Positions 36,137 through 48,545 of a DNA stretch of 64,000 nucleotides are shown piece after piece. The translations under genes were made by a program, and so were the position numbers. The DNA is from Enoplolaimus lenunculus (lineage: Eukaryota; Nematoda; Enoplea; Enoplida; Thoracostomopsidae). Location: contig JASANG010000678.1 in assembly GCA_030248215.1 (NCBI GenBank), positions 62,001 through 126,000 on the forward strand. Direction: 5' to 3'. The notes under the pieces were generated by a model. That model did not search any database. It was not told the DNA's origin and saw only the letters and a list, made by a program, of their open reading frames with translations. Position 1 is the stretch's first letter. Every line of letters starts with the position of its first letter.

Positions 36137-39100
36137 AGAAAGACAACGACGATGTGTTACTTGCAATCGATCTATTGTTGGAAAAGCAACTTGGGCATTG
36201 CAAAAGTTACATCATATGGAATGCTTCATTTGCACAGAATGCAAGTCACCAATTTCCAATGAATTTTATGTTAGTTCCTGTTTTATATTTCTTTACTTTT
36301 GTTTTACGTTTCGTACTTGGGGGTTGAAAGGTGGATGTCCGTGCGTCCGTCTGTCCGTCCGAAAAGAATCTCAGGAACGGCTGAACCGATTTTGATAAAC
36401 TTTTTTTGTTTGAAAGCCAATTATCCTGGGGTGTTAACCTCGAATTGGGTTGTAAAATTTTAAGCCGTTTATTAGCTACTAGCTAATTTGCATAATTAAT
36501 TAAGCCTAAATTAGGACTTTCCACAATATTTCAATAATTATCACAGTTAGAAGCAATCTAATTTTGGCATTAAAGGGTTTTTGGGTGCAAGGAATCTGTG
36601 TAGACTGTTTACAAACCTCCAAAACCGATAATTGAGCAGTTAGCTAATAGACAATTTGCATATTAGCATAGTTTATAAGCCTAAATTAGGACTTTTTACA
36701 ATATTTCACTAATTATTAAGGTTAAAAGCAATATAATTTCAGCACTAAAGGGTTTTTATGGGCGAGGAATTGGAATAAATTGTTTACAAACCCCCAAAAA
36801 CCGATAACTGAATAGTTAGATAATAGGTAATTTGCATATTAGCTTAATTGAAAAGACAAAATTAAGACTTTTTAAATTATTTCAATAATTATTAGGGTTA
36901 CTGAAGGTTTTTGGGTGCGAAGAATCTGAATAAATTGTTTACAAACCTCCAAAACCGATAATTGAATAGTTAGCTAATAACATATTTGCATATTAGCTTA
37001 ATTGACAAAACAAAATTAGGACTTTTTAAATTATTCCAAAAATTATTAGAGTGACTGAAGGGTTTTTGGGTGCGAGGAATCTGAATAAATTGTTTACAAA
37101 CCTCCAAAAACGATAAATGAATAGTTAGATAACAACTAATTTGCATATTACCTTAATTGCTTACGTGCGTTTGAGCTTCGCTCAATAAATGTAGTCCCAC
37201 TACGACTGGTATGTATGTGTATATTAGACTAACTTATTGATTTATTTATTTTTTATATTTCGATTGTCAACAACATTCTAAAATGGGTCGCTGGTTACAG
37301 TAATAGTACCTAAAATGGCAACTGTGATTTATTTTAGTCGAAAAATGAAAACGCTTTCTGTGAGACTTGTTATATAACTAAACATGCTCCACGGTGTTTT
37401 GCTTGCTCGAAAGAAATTACCGAAGCATACGTTCGTGCAATGGACAACCCATGGCATACAGAATGTTTCAAGTGTGACGATTGTAAAACTTCATTTGCCG
37501 ACAATAAATTTTATATCGTTGACAATGTAGTAAGTTAGCCACATCTCAGGATTTAGTGAAGATATGCCTGTAATACCTAAATATATGTGTTCTAGGTCAA
37601 TTATAGCCACCTGCCTACCTACTTTACTAAGCTTACACCTAAATCTAATCTTTTCAGTTTCAAGGTCACACAGTTTCCTTGTCTCGCAATGGACATGTGC
37701 ATTGGATTGAACCTTACAAGTCCTATCACCAATTGATGATAGATGCTACATATATTTGTCAGTATGGGACCTCGGGTCATGGATCAACTGTCCACAGTTC
37801 ATTGTGGGTCTCGAATCGCAAATCACAACTCATGCTAACCCGTAGTCAGAAGGGCGCTCAGCCCACATGGAAGAATTTTGCCCCGCCCCAGTAACTTTTC
37901 AGCCTTGTTAGTAAGTAATCAAAAACATTTGTATGCCCCTTCTGGAAATTTGTTACACCTCCTTAGCAAGGTAAGCTGGCTACGGGCCTGATGAGGCTAA
38001 CGAGATGATTCTCAAAAACGACTACAACAATTGTAAAACAAAAACAGCTAACGTCCCTACACTGCAAACGACGGCAACCCAAACCAATGCTATTTGAAAC
38101 TCAACCACTACTGGAGTAAAATATAACTAAGGCTCTCGTACACTCCCCTTCTCAGCCGCGGCCTCATGCTCAGACTGAATGCTACGCTTAGCTTTCGATA
38201 AAGACTACTAGCCTTCTGTAGGGACCTGGATAATAGGGGGAATGATATTTCTTTGGCCTCTCCAGAGGTTTCCCCGTGTTATTCGGTTACAGAGTGTTAC
38301 TTATTTTTAACCTACCCTCTGTCACCCTTCGTTACTTATATAATATCCGGTAGCTATTGAAACTATCCGTTGAAGTATACGTTTGTGTCTTTATATCAAA
38401 AGCTTGAGCGATAATACAAGGTTGTACTTAGGAATGTACATTCAAAACTTATGTATGCTTTAAAGATTCGAATTCAATTCTATTTGGTCCTGGAGTCATT
38501 TAGAGCTACAATTAGGGAGAATTGACATTTATGGACTCTAATTAGGGTTTAAGGACTCTATCCGCTTACGCTCTCTTATTACGGATTCGGACTTCTATTG
38601 ATTGGGACTAAAAATGGCATGGTGCCTCCGGTTCCGGTAGAATTTTTGCCGGGTGTTCGGGCAATTTCGATAGTAAAATTTTCCATAATCTTGCAAAATT
38701 TATCTGTTTAGTTCGTTTCGTTTTACTTTGTCACAATTTCCAGGGAAGAATTTCCGAAATTTGGTGAAAATTAGCGTAAAACCAAACAACTTAACAACAT
38801 ATTGCAGATATTGGCTAAAATTAACTATTTAACCATCATTTTTACGGCTCCAGCTTCGGCAAGTTTATTGACCTCCGGCTGCGGCTCCGGCATTTTTCCC
38901 TTTCGGTTGCACCTTGCAAAATGAGGATCCCCCTTTTTACCACTCTCGTAATCAGGTCAGTACAGTAAACCTTTACCTAAGCCTAAGCCTAAGCATTAAC
39001 AGATGTAAAAGAAAGATGTAATAGAGCCATTTCGTGCACTGCGCCTAGAAATTTAAACTTTAGCAATATTGTCTTGACTGTCACTGGGGAGCACGCACTG

Positions 39101-40638
39101 CGAAGCTGATTGAAAACGAAAAGAAGCAACTTAAAACGTGATAGAGTCATCCGAATCATGATTTTTAGTATAACTATGTTTTTTGTTGGATAAAATTGTT
39201 TATATATCATAACTTACACTGCATGTGCAACAGTAGTCACAAGTGGGGGGGGCAGGTTTTCACCGAAATGTTTTGGATAAAGGTGATTTTTGTTTGCCAT
39301 ACCACATTAAAATCCAACAAAAATTTCAAATAAAGATGATTCTGGAAAACTTACACGTCACAAGCCGCTGCGAATGAAGAACAGCGCCACAGAACCTTGC
39401 AACTTTGTGCTATTAATACGGGGATTAACATTAAACTACTCATTGATGCATGTGTACACGATTGCTCGCAATGTATAAAAAGCAAGTCAAAAATAGAAAA
39501 TTGAACATTCGGCGGATTTTACTGCAGTAAAAACGGCGGGCGTTTGTTCTGGAGCAAAAATATCAACTCTCATTGTTGAATGAAATAATATAGGAATTGT
39601 TTCAAATAATAGCTATATCAGGGTACAACTGGAGGTCTGCTTCCGGCTTCGGTAGAAAATTGGCCTCCAGCTCTGGCTCCGGCTCCGGCAGAGTTTTTGC
39701 CGGAATTTTGCAAAATTTATCTGTTTAGCGCGTTTCGTTTTACTTTTGTCACAATTTTTAGGAAAGAATTTCTGAAATTTTGCAAAAAATTAGCGTAAAA
39801 CCAAATAACTTAACAACATATTGCAGATAAAAATATTTAAAAAGTTTTAAATATGTACCCCGAGAACAAAGTACTTTTACAAGAGACGGTCTCGAAGCCG
39901 TTTCAGAAAATCGGTTTTGAGTTTGTAATTATGTGTCTACTATACTTGAACAGCATCAGAAAACAAAGCATTTTATTTGAGTGTGCTCTGCACTGGACGC
40001 CAAAAACGTAACGATTTTAAACGTCAAATACATTAATAGCAAAACAAACAAACAACAAACAAAAACAATCCGCATAAAATGTGTAAAACGCTTTCGCTGG
40101 TGCACTGATGCAAAATTGTTGAAAATATCCGATTCTCGTTCTCGAGCTTTTCGAACTCCATATCGTTAAGAATTCTATATCTGTAAGTACTAGGGTGCAA
40201 CCGGAGGTGAAAAAAATCGGAGCCAGACCCGGAGGTCAACAAAATTTGCCGGATCCGGAGCCGAGATGAAGTAGAAAGTGAGGCGAAATTAGGTAGTTAA
40301 ACGATGTTTAATTTGTTAATTTTACCAAATACTTAAATGTGCTGTGAAATCGTTCGGTTTTACGGTTATTTTTTAAAAAACTCTCGACACTTCTTTCTTC
40401 AAAATTGTGCCAAAAGATAAAACAAATCACGCCAAACAGATTTATTTTGCAAAGCTATGTAAATTTCACATTGAACTTGGTAGAACCTCGGCAAAATTCT
40501 GCCGGAGCTGGAGCCAGAGGCAGACCTCCGGTTGTACCCTTGTAAGTACCAAACGTTAACCCCTCAATTCTTGACCATGACTTGCTTTAGAAGCTTACTG
40601 AAAAATTACTACAGCTGCCTTGTTATGAGCATCTGTGA
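36137..40638 (+). CDS. LIM-domain protein, C-terminal part (3 exons)
   Basis: Exons 36137-36269, 37337-37528 and 40615-40638 join in frame (first starts in phase 2, then phase 0 twice). Two LIM zinc-binding domains are complete. The first begins CVTCNRSIVGKATWALQKLH, followed by MECFICTEC, and ends FCETC. The second begins CFACSKEITEAYVRAMDNPW and HTECFKCDDC, and is finished by the last exon, whose few codons supply CYEH before a TGA, so the final zinc pair comes from a 24-bp coding exon. LIM domains mediate protein contacts, often at actin or adhesion structures. Spacing resembles paxillin and Enigma/ALP proteins, but the subfamily is uncertain without the N-terminus. Upstream exons are missing. 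The terminal exon is the least certain part, supported by phase, an ACAG acceptor and the expected C-x2-H. Confidence 0.75.
36318..37210 (+). repeat. Interspersed element with internal ~165-bp tandem repeats
   Basis: It starts near GGTGGATGTCCGTGCGTCCG and carries about five diverged units of about 150-165 bp with ACAAACCTCCAAAACCGATA and AGCTAATTTGCATATTAGC. It ends with a hairpin GAGCTTCGCTC and AATGTAGTCCCACTACGACT. The same end, inverted and with one unit, recurs at 56405-56525, so this is a dispersed family with variable repeat number. A Helitron-like or satellite-bearing MITE nature is possible but not shown. It fills most of a LIM-gene intron. Confidence 0.7.
38216..38965 (+). mobile_element. 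TA-type MITE interrupted by a hAT-like MITE
   Basis: The left end CTGTAGGGACCTGGATAATA and right end TCAGGTCAGTACAG belong to the 443-bp TA-type family. At 38618-38916 a reverse hAT-like copy (CATGGTGCCTCCGG to TTCGGTTGCACCTTG) interrupts it, flanked by AAAAATGG and CAAAATGA, an 8-bp duplication with two mismatches. It lies in the last LIM-gene intron. Confidence 0.7.
39624..39840 (-). mobile_element. Truncated reverse hAT-like MITE
   Basis: Starts CAGGGTACAACTGGAGGTC, the inverse of the family's right end, continues through GGCTCCGGCTCCGGCAGAG and the AT-rich middle, then loses similarity. In the last LIM-gene intron. Confidence 0.65.
40191..40541 (+). mobile_element. hAT-like MITE, complete 351-bp copy
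   Basis: Ends TAGGGTGCAACCGGAGG and CCTCCGGTTGTACCCTT; each terminal base has drifted. A perfect 8-bp duplication GTAAGTAC (40183-40190, 40542-40549) flanks it. Its length equals that of the copy at 8404. Its right edge is only about 75 bp upstream of the LIM terminal exon. Confidence 0.9.
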
Positions 40639-42547
40639 ATGCTGGAAATGATAAAGGTAACTGCTTATGTTTAGAACAGTGCCGTAACAGTAGTATATAG
40701 GCATAATATTCCAAAGCCTAAGCTTAAGCAAAAAAATTAGTCAAAAACTTAAGCTTACTCTATTGCAGTCCCGCAGAAAAACGTTACGCTCCTTATATTT
40801 ACATGGGCCCAGGCAACCGTAACCGTCATTTAAGCTTGATTTTAAATAAATTGTATGAAATCTTCAATTACCATAATAGATACTAAATTTTGCAACAGTG
40901 TACACAAGTCCAGCAATTAACAATTTTTAATTAAAAAACTCAACCAAACTCAGAGGGATCAAGGGTGCAATAAAAATTTTGTACTGGTGTGGTCTAGTAT
41001 TTCTATTTTTCTTAGTTTAAAAAAAATTAATATTATAATATTCTATTTCCTTGGAAATATATGCAAAAAGTTTTGCCTTCCTTTTTTGACGAAACTTCAG
41101 ACTACTCTACGGATATTCAGAGTTTGTGGGTCTCTAAAGTTTATTAAGATTATCTAAAATTACACATAGCCTAATCACTATTCCTTAATAACTTGATTCG
41201 TAGGTATTGTCAACTGTGCTTAGCAACTATTTGTAGTTTTAGTTATACTTTCTGAACAAAGAGAACTGCAAAGCCGCGGGTCTGGAATTCTATTTTGTCG
41301 GAAGATTAATTAATTGAAATAAACGTGCCATTTGAAACTCACGACCAATTGGTTCAAAAGTTACACGACCGATTCTATTGCAGCCACACAGAATAATGTT
41401 CTGCCCCTAATCTTTAATGTAACTCTATTGTTGTCCCACAAATAAACATTCCGCACCTGATCTTTACCTTATCTGTTAGTGGCAATATTCAAACTACCGA
41501 GCCTATTCGTTGGTAACTTATCAAATGTATCTGGGTAATACTGCAACGTAAACAAGACCACACCACTACTGTAAGAAAAAAGTAAATACGCTATTTAGTA
41601 CACCATCTCAACAGAAACGCAATAAAAGCTCATGATACACCTGCAAGTACATCACTACCCGAAACACTAAAATCTGGTGGGAATTGAGCAGATTTTGTTG
41701 AATTCTTAATTGTTCGATTTATTCAAGTTGGCAATGGCGATATATTTGTTTGATTACATTTAACCAGATTCTAAAATACTCTAAATCCCAAATACAGAAT
41801 CAACAAAAATTAAGAAAAGTTTTACTTGAATTAAAAAGCGTAGTCTATATACTTTTCCCAAATTAACACAGCTACAAAATAAAAAACGTTTAGAAAAGTT
41901 TGTGCTATCTGTCAGAACGGTGAAAAATTTACTAATTTACTATAATTGCAAAGTATCATGAACTTTCGAATTATATAATGCGATTATATGCAATATATAG
42001 ATAACTCAAAGGCTATAATGGTGGTATACAATTGATAACAAAAATATGGAGCAATATTGCGATTTACCGGTATATATCCCTAGGCTCACCGAATTATAGA
42101 AAAGAAATATTATGTACTCTCTAGGATGATATTACAAACACAAAAAATAAACAAACAAACAAACATATAAGTATGACTGTTATGATTGCTGAGTACCACG
42201 TGTTGGTAATTAAAAGTTTGAGGCAAGTTTACCCTCGTTAGGTAAAAATTGAAATTGTCTTACTATGTCAGCAAAAGTGTAGCTAAACATGAAAGTTAAA
42301 TAAATTTAAACACGGTTTGTCAAAAATAGCAACAGATATATGCTTTAAATTACACCGGTATAACTAAAAATCATTGTTTTGAACCAAAGTTACATACACG
42401 AAACGCGTACGTTTAGGGGATTTCGATGCCATTTGCAAAATGTAATTTGAAAGTTTTCATTTCGTATTCACCCAATTTTAATATCGAACGCTTATTTTGC
42501 CATACAGTAAGCTTTACATAGCCAAAATCCAATATACTTTCGCTTAG

Positions 42548-42805
42548 TTAAATTTCGACCGTAGCCAGAGAGAGGCAAGGAGAAGTTATGGTGTTCTGAA
42601 ATTCGTCTCGTAAAATGTGATCCAGGCTACAGGTCTGAACAAAACTCGCGTAGATCTTCGTAGACATGAAAATTCTGAACGTCAAATTTTCCATAAAATT
42701 GAGTGCATCTATTCTATTCAATAAGACATACGCAATCATACCAAATACACACAAAATTGAAAATATATTAACAGGCGTATATACTATACGTCTTGTCGTG
42801 AACAT
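42548..42805 (-). CDS. Possible small membrane protein or first exon
   Basis: Not recognised. An ATG at 42805 opens 85 codons to a TAA. Residues about 11-29 are hydrophobic (VNIFSILCVFGMIAYVLL) after a basic start MFTTRRIVY, as in a signal anchor. A type II protein or the first exon of a longer one is possible. There is no similarity I can name, so it may be a chance frame. Confidence 0.25.
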   Translation of the reverse strand: MFTTRRIVYTPVNIFSILCVFGMIAYVLLNRIDALNFMENLTFRIFMSTKIYASFVQTCSLDHILRDEFQNTITSPCLSLATVEI

Positions 42806-44187
42806 TTATTTGACCAAGTAAGCAAGTAAGCAACTGCGGGCAACACCAACTGCAAACTGTTATTTGTGACAGTAAAAATAATCATGAAATTGGTTAAAGG
42901 CTTCATTGGAATAATGGTATTAACAATTCAAAGCAAATTCTTGGTCCAACTCCTTGTTCAGGTTGAACAGAACAACAATTAGCGTTTAAGACAGCTCAAT
43001 GGCGAAGGAGACTGTCCACGACGTGGCATATAATAATATACATTAGTAAAAATCGACTAGTAGTTAACAAAACGACAAAGCAAGTTTGGCATAAGTCAAT
43101 CACCTTGTAAAAATAAGTATTAGTCTAAAGTCTTTGCCTAAGCAAAAATAGTCTAAAATCTTATTTCACTCATTTTGCGGTCCTGCCAGAAAATGGGACG
43201 GCGCTAAAAGTAACATGGGCCAATCAAGTCAATAGAACAAAAAACCTTACTGGCACGAAGATAAATTAATCACTTTGCGTTGCACATACCAAATCCAGAT
43301 GTATCTCGGCCTCCCGCGAACTATTGTTTGCCTACAACATTAGAAAAGTTTCAGTTTCAGTCCCGTTTGCAAGTCGTGTTAATTTATTGCAAAAGCTAAA
43401 CTTAATATCTAGGTTATATCCTCAAAAACTAGATGTCATTATGTATAAGCTTACCCCGTCCCTACCATGAGCTGTATATACAGTTAGACTTACAACACAT
43501 ACAAACGTTAGCAAGCTATTACAACGCTATTCGAAAAACATACATTGTCCATACCTATTATACAACCAATAGTATCAATACTAAGTTAGATTAAAGGGAA
43601 GTATTTAATTTAGTACCTATTTTTTAAATAATTAGACCCACAACCTTGGCGGTGTACGGGGGTTCAGCCGCTCACCCCGCAAACAATTTTGTTCCTTCCC
43701 CTAATAAAGTGTCAGCTAAACTTCCAAGCCTTACGAAGTCAACCACACGCGTCCCCTTAAAAGGTTTGTGGCCTTTCCTAGCATGTTAAGCTATCTATGG
43801 GTGCGGTACAAAATACAGACACATCAGACAACTTTTTGGCAAAATTGTCAAATTACATAGATAAAGTGTTCTGCTTGGCAATTATACACTGATTGAATAT
43901 AAGCCGGGCAAGTTTTCCTCCTACGCCGGCCTGCAAGGTGTTTTCAAAGCTTTTTTACAAGCAAAAACCATTTATTTTCGCCTGATTGTGGTGGTAAAAT
44001 TAAAATTTCAAAAAAATTACCGCTTCGAAGTGTACGCGGTATATAGCATGTGAAACATGACTTCGAGCATAAGTATATATCAAGCTCATTGATTTTAATT
44101 TTGCTAAATACTGTAAAAATCTTAACTAAAATACATATTTTTAGTTTAAGCAGTGGCATCTACGGAATTTACAATGCCAATGTAAAG

Positions 44188-44418
44188 ATCAGGGACGTAA
44201 TAGTAGTATAAGCATGTTTCTGAGCATAAGCCTAAGCCTAAGAATCAGCTTATACCTAAGCCTAAACCTAGGCCTAAGGAAAAAAATTAATCTTAAGCTT
44301 ATGCTTGCTCTATTACAGTTTCACAGAAAAACGTTCCGTCCCTGGCTTAAACAAAAAATTAGTCTAAAGCTTACGGTTGCTCTTTTTACAGTCTCACTGA
44401 ATAACGTTCCGCTCCTGA
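44188..44418 (+). mobile_element. TTAGGC-motif MITE
   Basis: It begins CAGGGACGTAATAGTAGTAT and has AACGTTCCGTCCCTGG about 155 bp later, giving short inverted ends CAGGGACG/CGTCCCTG; a second copy of the right half follows. The interior is rich in AAGCCTAAGCCTAAG, the complement of TTAGGC repeats. Pieces of this family lie near 500-600, 3190-3325, 4890-5000, 11520-11640, 30240-30330, 40675-40795, 43125-43235, 55920-56010 and 62070-62130. Confidence 0.6.
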
Positions 44419-46825
44419 ATTTTTTATGCCATTTACATGACTGAAGATATAACCTGGTATGAAATTTTTTTGACGTTAACTACCGAAACGAAATCTTGTG
44501 TTTCTAAGTGGTGCAGTGGTTGTTTCGTTCGAGCGATTTTAGTTCGACATAGTATAAAGTAGTCTTACACTGTGTGAGCTGAATTATTTACCCTAAAACA
44601 ATATTAAATCTCAACTCATTAAATATGAACAAGTTCAAGCATGAAACACGTTAACAAAGTAGCTTTTAAAGTATATACACAATTTATAATACACAATAAA
44701 TACGACCAATCATATTCAATTTATGTCGTAAAACGCAGTTTGCCACAAAGGATATTGCGCATCCCAAGAACTGAAAGAGTATAAAACAACAGCTTCCACT
44801 GAACATAAAAATTTAGCAACAATTTAATCAATAATTCCTTATTGGATGTGTAGCAAAATACCCTGCGCAGCAAAGTTCACTTTATAGCGAAAACCAACGC
44901 CCGTATTCTAAAATGTGTGTAGCACCTATTACCAGTTGAAGATAGGTCTTGTAACTTTCGAACCAGTAAATGGTGATGTTTGAAATTCAACACATTTATT
45001 ACATTCGATTTGCTCTACTTATGTTCAAATTTTAAGATCTGCAATTGCAACAGTTCGTTAGGTTGAACACCTATTACTAACTGGTGATAGATGCTATATG
45101 CATTTGAGAATATTGGCCCAGATAATAACTAAACATATAGTGATATCCTACCTTCAAAGATGGTTGAATAGTTTTGAAACGCACGATAATCGACGATAGC
45201 TTAATTTTGAAATAATATTAAATTTTTGCAATATATAATAGTGGAACAAACCTTGCCAACAAAGCAATAAAAGCCAAATGCAATTTTAGCATTTGTAACG
45301 AAAGAACCTTGCTTTCTTCGTATTTGTGTTTTACGTTTCCCTTCGTATGCAAAATTTTGTGACCTCAAAATTGGGCCACCCGCTGCCGTTTGGCTTCTAC
45401 ACGACCGAAATATACCGTCACACACCAAGTCTAAACGTCAATTACAATTGCAATATACATAAAAATAACAATAAGCATCACAAAATTATCGACTAGAATT
45501 CATGCAATAAAATAATTTGACCATTTATATGAAGATGATACGGAACTCACACCAAATTCCGACCGAAAACATTACACTTAGTGTAACGTACCGTTATTAT
45601 TAAGCTCAGGTACTGGCAAAGCACTAACCCAATCTGACAAGAGATATTTTATGCGCACCGTAGCGCAAATTGTACAATGTACAGTGTTTAACAATTACTA
45701 CGCGTATACACAGTACCACCTATCCACAGGTCGTGAGAGAAAATATTGATATTGAGCGAAATGGTTAAGATTTAAGTTGAGGCTTAGTAGTTGTTTTTAA
45801 GTCAGTTTTCTGGTTTAACCTCAGTAAAATTTCTTAGCAGGGAACTCCTAGGCACTGCCATAATTTACAATAAATCTTCTGATAAAAGTTTACGTCAATA
45901 CCTTAACTTTGACAGACACTCATTCCTTCTCTGTTGTCATGCGTCAGTACTGTCTATATACGTCTACTATTCTCTGATAATAGCATTAATTATGGTAATA
46001 TGTCTTTCTTGCTGTTCACCTGTTCTCATTTCGAGTACAACCAACCAACTGATGCCATGTATTAATGGCCCAGTACTGATATTCCAAGTATTACAGAGCT
46101 TCTTTGAACTACCGTTTTGCACACGGCTTTTGAACACTTTCGCCACACTGTTTTTCGAAATTGTACGAATTTGGCAATAGCTTAGGGTGGCGCTGTAATT
46201 CTTAAATAATGTTGTCTCGTATCAATTCGACTGTTGATATGTGGTGCTATTCGACGTCGTCCGGTACTGCACGGTAACGTACGTGAATTGCTTGCATTGC
46301 ACTGCGTAACGATTGGTTTGAAATTTTCTTGGACAGATGCCGTCCGATGTCGTCCAACATCGTACGGCGTCAGAGAGCATTAAAATAGTCAAACAGTATA
46401 GCGGCAGCGTGTTATGATTCAACTTAGGTGTAGGCTAAGGCTTTAGCTTACTAATGTGATTTCAGACTGTCCCTCAGACCAACTATCCTGCAGTTCGCGC
46501 AGTACTTAAAAATACCATGGAGGGTTAGTTTCGTTATGTACTCACCGATATTGTTTTAGACTGCGTATTGATTGAACAAAATACAACTGATACACAGAGC
46601 AACACAATACAAATAGCGGCGAAACTTAAAAACACAATGCAACTTCCACAATAACGTACGTATCACTACCATGACTAAACACAAGTCATTGCGGTCAATT
46701 TGTGTTGCGTGACCAGGCCCTGAAATTGCGGCGCTAAAAAGCAAAGTTCAGAAATATATTCCGCCATTCATAGTTTTAATTTTTGAAACACTTTACACAG
46801 TGCACTCGGAGGTGTGGGCCCTGAA

Positions 46826-47208
46826 GCCAATGGCGGATCCACGGGGGGAGGCCACCCCGGCCGTGGCCCCCCAACAGCATCTCGACAAAAATTATATAGT
46901 GTCAATTGCTGTTCTACGCCGTTTATTTCTATGTTTTATACACAATAGTATATGCACGCTTTACAGTTTCTTGGCCCTGGAGTTATTTATGCGCTACAAT
47001 TAGGGATAATAGACATTTATGGACTCTAAACAAGAGTTAAAGAATCTACCCGCTTACGGATTCTTACTAGGGATACGGCCTCCTATTAATTGGGACTCAA
47101 AATGGGGACCCCCTCTTATTTGGGTCACTACAGTACGGGTCAAAAATAAGTATATTATCTGTGAAATTTTGGCTCCCCCCCATTTTGAGATCCTGGATCC
47201 GCCACTGC
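46826..47208. mobile_element. MITE with TGGCGGATCC ends, containing a TA-type piece
   Basis: The left end CAATGGCGGATCCACGGGG is mirrored at the right by GATCCTGGATCCGCCACTG. Inside lies part of the TA-type MITE (about 46968-47140, ending GGTCACTACAGTA). A right-end-like fragment recurs at about 63440-63462. No clear target duplication was found, so the superfamily is open. Confidence 0.6.
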
Positions 47209-47368
47209 GTGAAGCCGCAGTCATCCTGGCCATAATTATGATATGCCCCTGAATGCACCAGATAACTTTTGGGGGGAGGGTCGGGGCATAGGTGTTGATT
47301 TAAAAAACGTGGTGTATACAGGTTACGGTAGAAGTCGCACATAAACAACGTACGAAAGACGTAAAATC

Positions 47369-47563
47369 ATGAGTCCTGAAAACAAATTCATTCCTAAACA
47401 AACAGTTGCAACAAACCTTACTATTTTGCTTCATCAGTCGATGAAAGCTCAGGCGAGTAAGTTCTTGCGAAAACATATATGGTGGTTAAATTGTTTTATG
47501 AAATATGCGTTGTTAATCACCATCTGTCTTTTTGCAGCACTGTTACTGTTTTGGCTCTACTGA
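47369..47563 (+). CDS. Candidate 64-residue single-span membrane protein
   Basis: Not recognised. The ATG at 47369 opens 64 codons ending in TGA. The C-terminus is one strong hydrophobic span (YALLITICLFAALLLFWLY) after basic residues, as in tail-anchored proteins; the N-terminal half is polar (MSPENKFIPKQTVATNLTIL). Inside it lies a perfect candidate intron 47457-47537: donor GTAAGT, acceptor TTTTTGCAG, 81 bp, a multiple of three without an in-frame stop. Removing it leaves a 37-residue form that lacks most of the span. Either product is possible, or the frame may be fortuitous. Confidence 0.4.
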   Translation: MSPENKFIPKQTVATNLTILLHQSMKAQASKFLRKHIWWLNCFMKYALLITICLFAALLLFWLY

Positions 47564-47679
47564 AGAAACAATTGGAGCAAAAGTGTTGTGGAAGTTAAAC
47601 CGAGTATCCTTCAAACAATTACGCTAATGAAGTTAAACAACTGGGCCGCAACAAACGCATGATATTTAAGAATAAAACA

Positions 47680-47730
<51 letters not shown>
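47680..47730. repeat. (ATA)17 microsatellite
   Basis: About 17 perfect ATA/AAT triplets. Confidence 0.95.
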
Positions 47731-47732
<2 letters not shown>

Positions 47733-48074
47733 AGTTGGCAACAATTTGAATTAGACGTTTCTCGGAATTGAAGGGTCAAAAACTGCTCTCAGGGCCTGCA
47801 CGATATATAATAGTGAAAAAAGTACGCGAGCAAATATCCTAACGCAGTTTTAGCAATAAATCATAATATATAATTTTCGTTTCGAAAACTATTTTTTAAG
47901 CCCGGTTTTGGCTCGAACTCTTCGGTTTAGAATGTATTTCTATAGTTGAAAATTTAAATATAATTATAAATTTCAGCAAGTTTCTTCCGGAATTGAATAA
48001 CAACTCGTGCAACTGTTTTCAGTCGCCGTAGTATTCCTTTCTTTTGCACTAGTTATAATTATTTTGTTACAATT

Positions 48075-48367
48075 AGCGTGGTTGTATTTGTTATTGTTTT
48101 TGTTGTTGTTGTTGTTCTTACTATTGCTGCTGCTGTTGTTGTTGTTTTTGTTGTCGTTGTTGTTGTTGTTGTCGTTGTTGTTGTTGTTCTTGCTGCTGCT
48201 GCTATTGTTATTGTTTTTGTTTTTGTTGCTGTTTTTGTTGTTGTTGTTGCTTTTGTAGTTATTGTTGTTGTTGTTGTTGTGGTGGTGGTTGTTGTTGTGG
48301 TTGTTGCTGTTGTTGTTGTTGTTGTTGTTGTTGTTGATGATGATGCTACTACTGCTGCTGCTGCTGC

Positions 48368-48413
<46 letters not shown>

Positions 48414-48415
48414 GC

Positions 48416-48476
<61 letters not shown>

Positions 48477-48545
48477 GCTGTTGATGATGATGTTGTTGTT
48501 GGTGCTGCTGCTGCTGTTGCTGTTGTTGCTCTTGCTGCTGTTGCT
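48075..48545. repeat. Large (GTT/GCT)n microsatellite at the EGR 3' end
   Basis: About 470 bp of almost uninterrupted GTT/GCT triplets (CAA/CAG on the gene strand) with rare GAT, GGT and CTT units. The half above 48349 encodes the polyglutamine tail of the EGR protein; the half below it follows the TAG stop and would be 3' untranslated. Long poly-Val and poly-Leu frames on the plus strand are by-products of the repeat. Confidence 0.95.

Larger units (their letters stand above)
40639..47368. other. Long stretch with few supported features
   Basis: It holds TTAGGC-motif MITEs near 40675-40795, 43125-43235 and 44188-44418, a long-inverted-repeat MITE near 44888-45121, and a TA-type piece inside a different element at 46826-47208. 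From about 41000 to 43100 and 45430 to 46800 no exon or repeat family was recognised, except a possible short frame at 42548-42805. Confidence 0.5.

Noticed and set aside
45791-46180. 129-codon plus-strand frame with hydrophobic stretches
   Set aside because: It starts at a TTG, has no ATG in a sensible place, no splice support and no family resemblance; AT-rich composition explains it.
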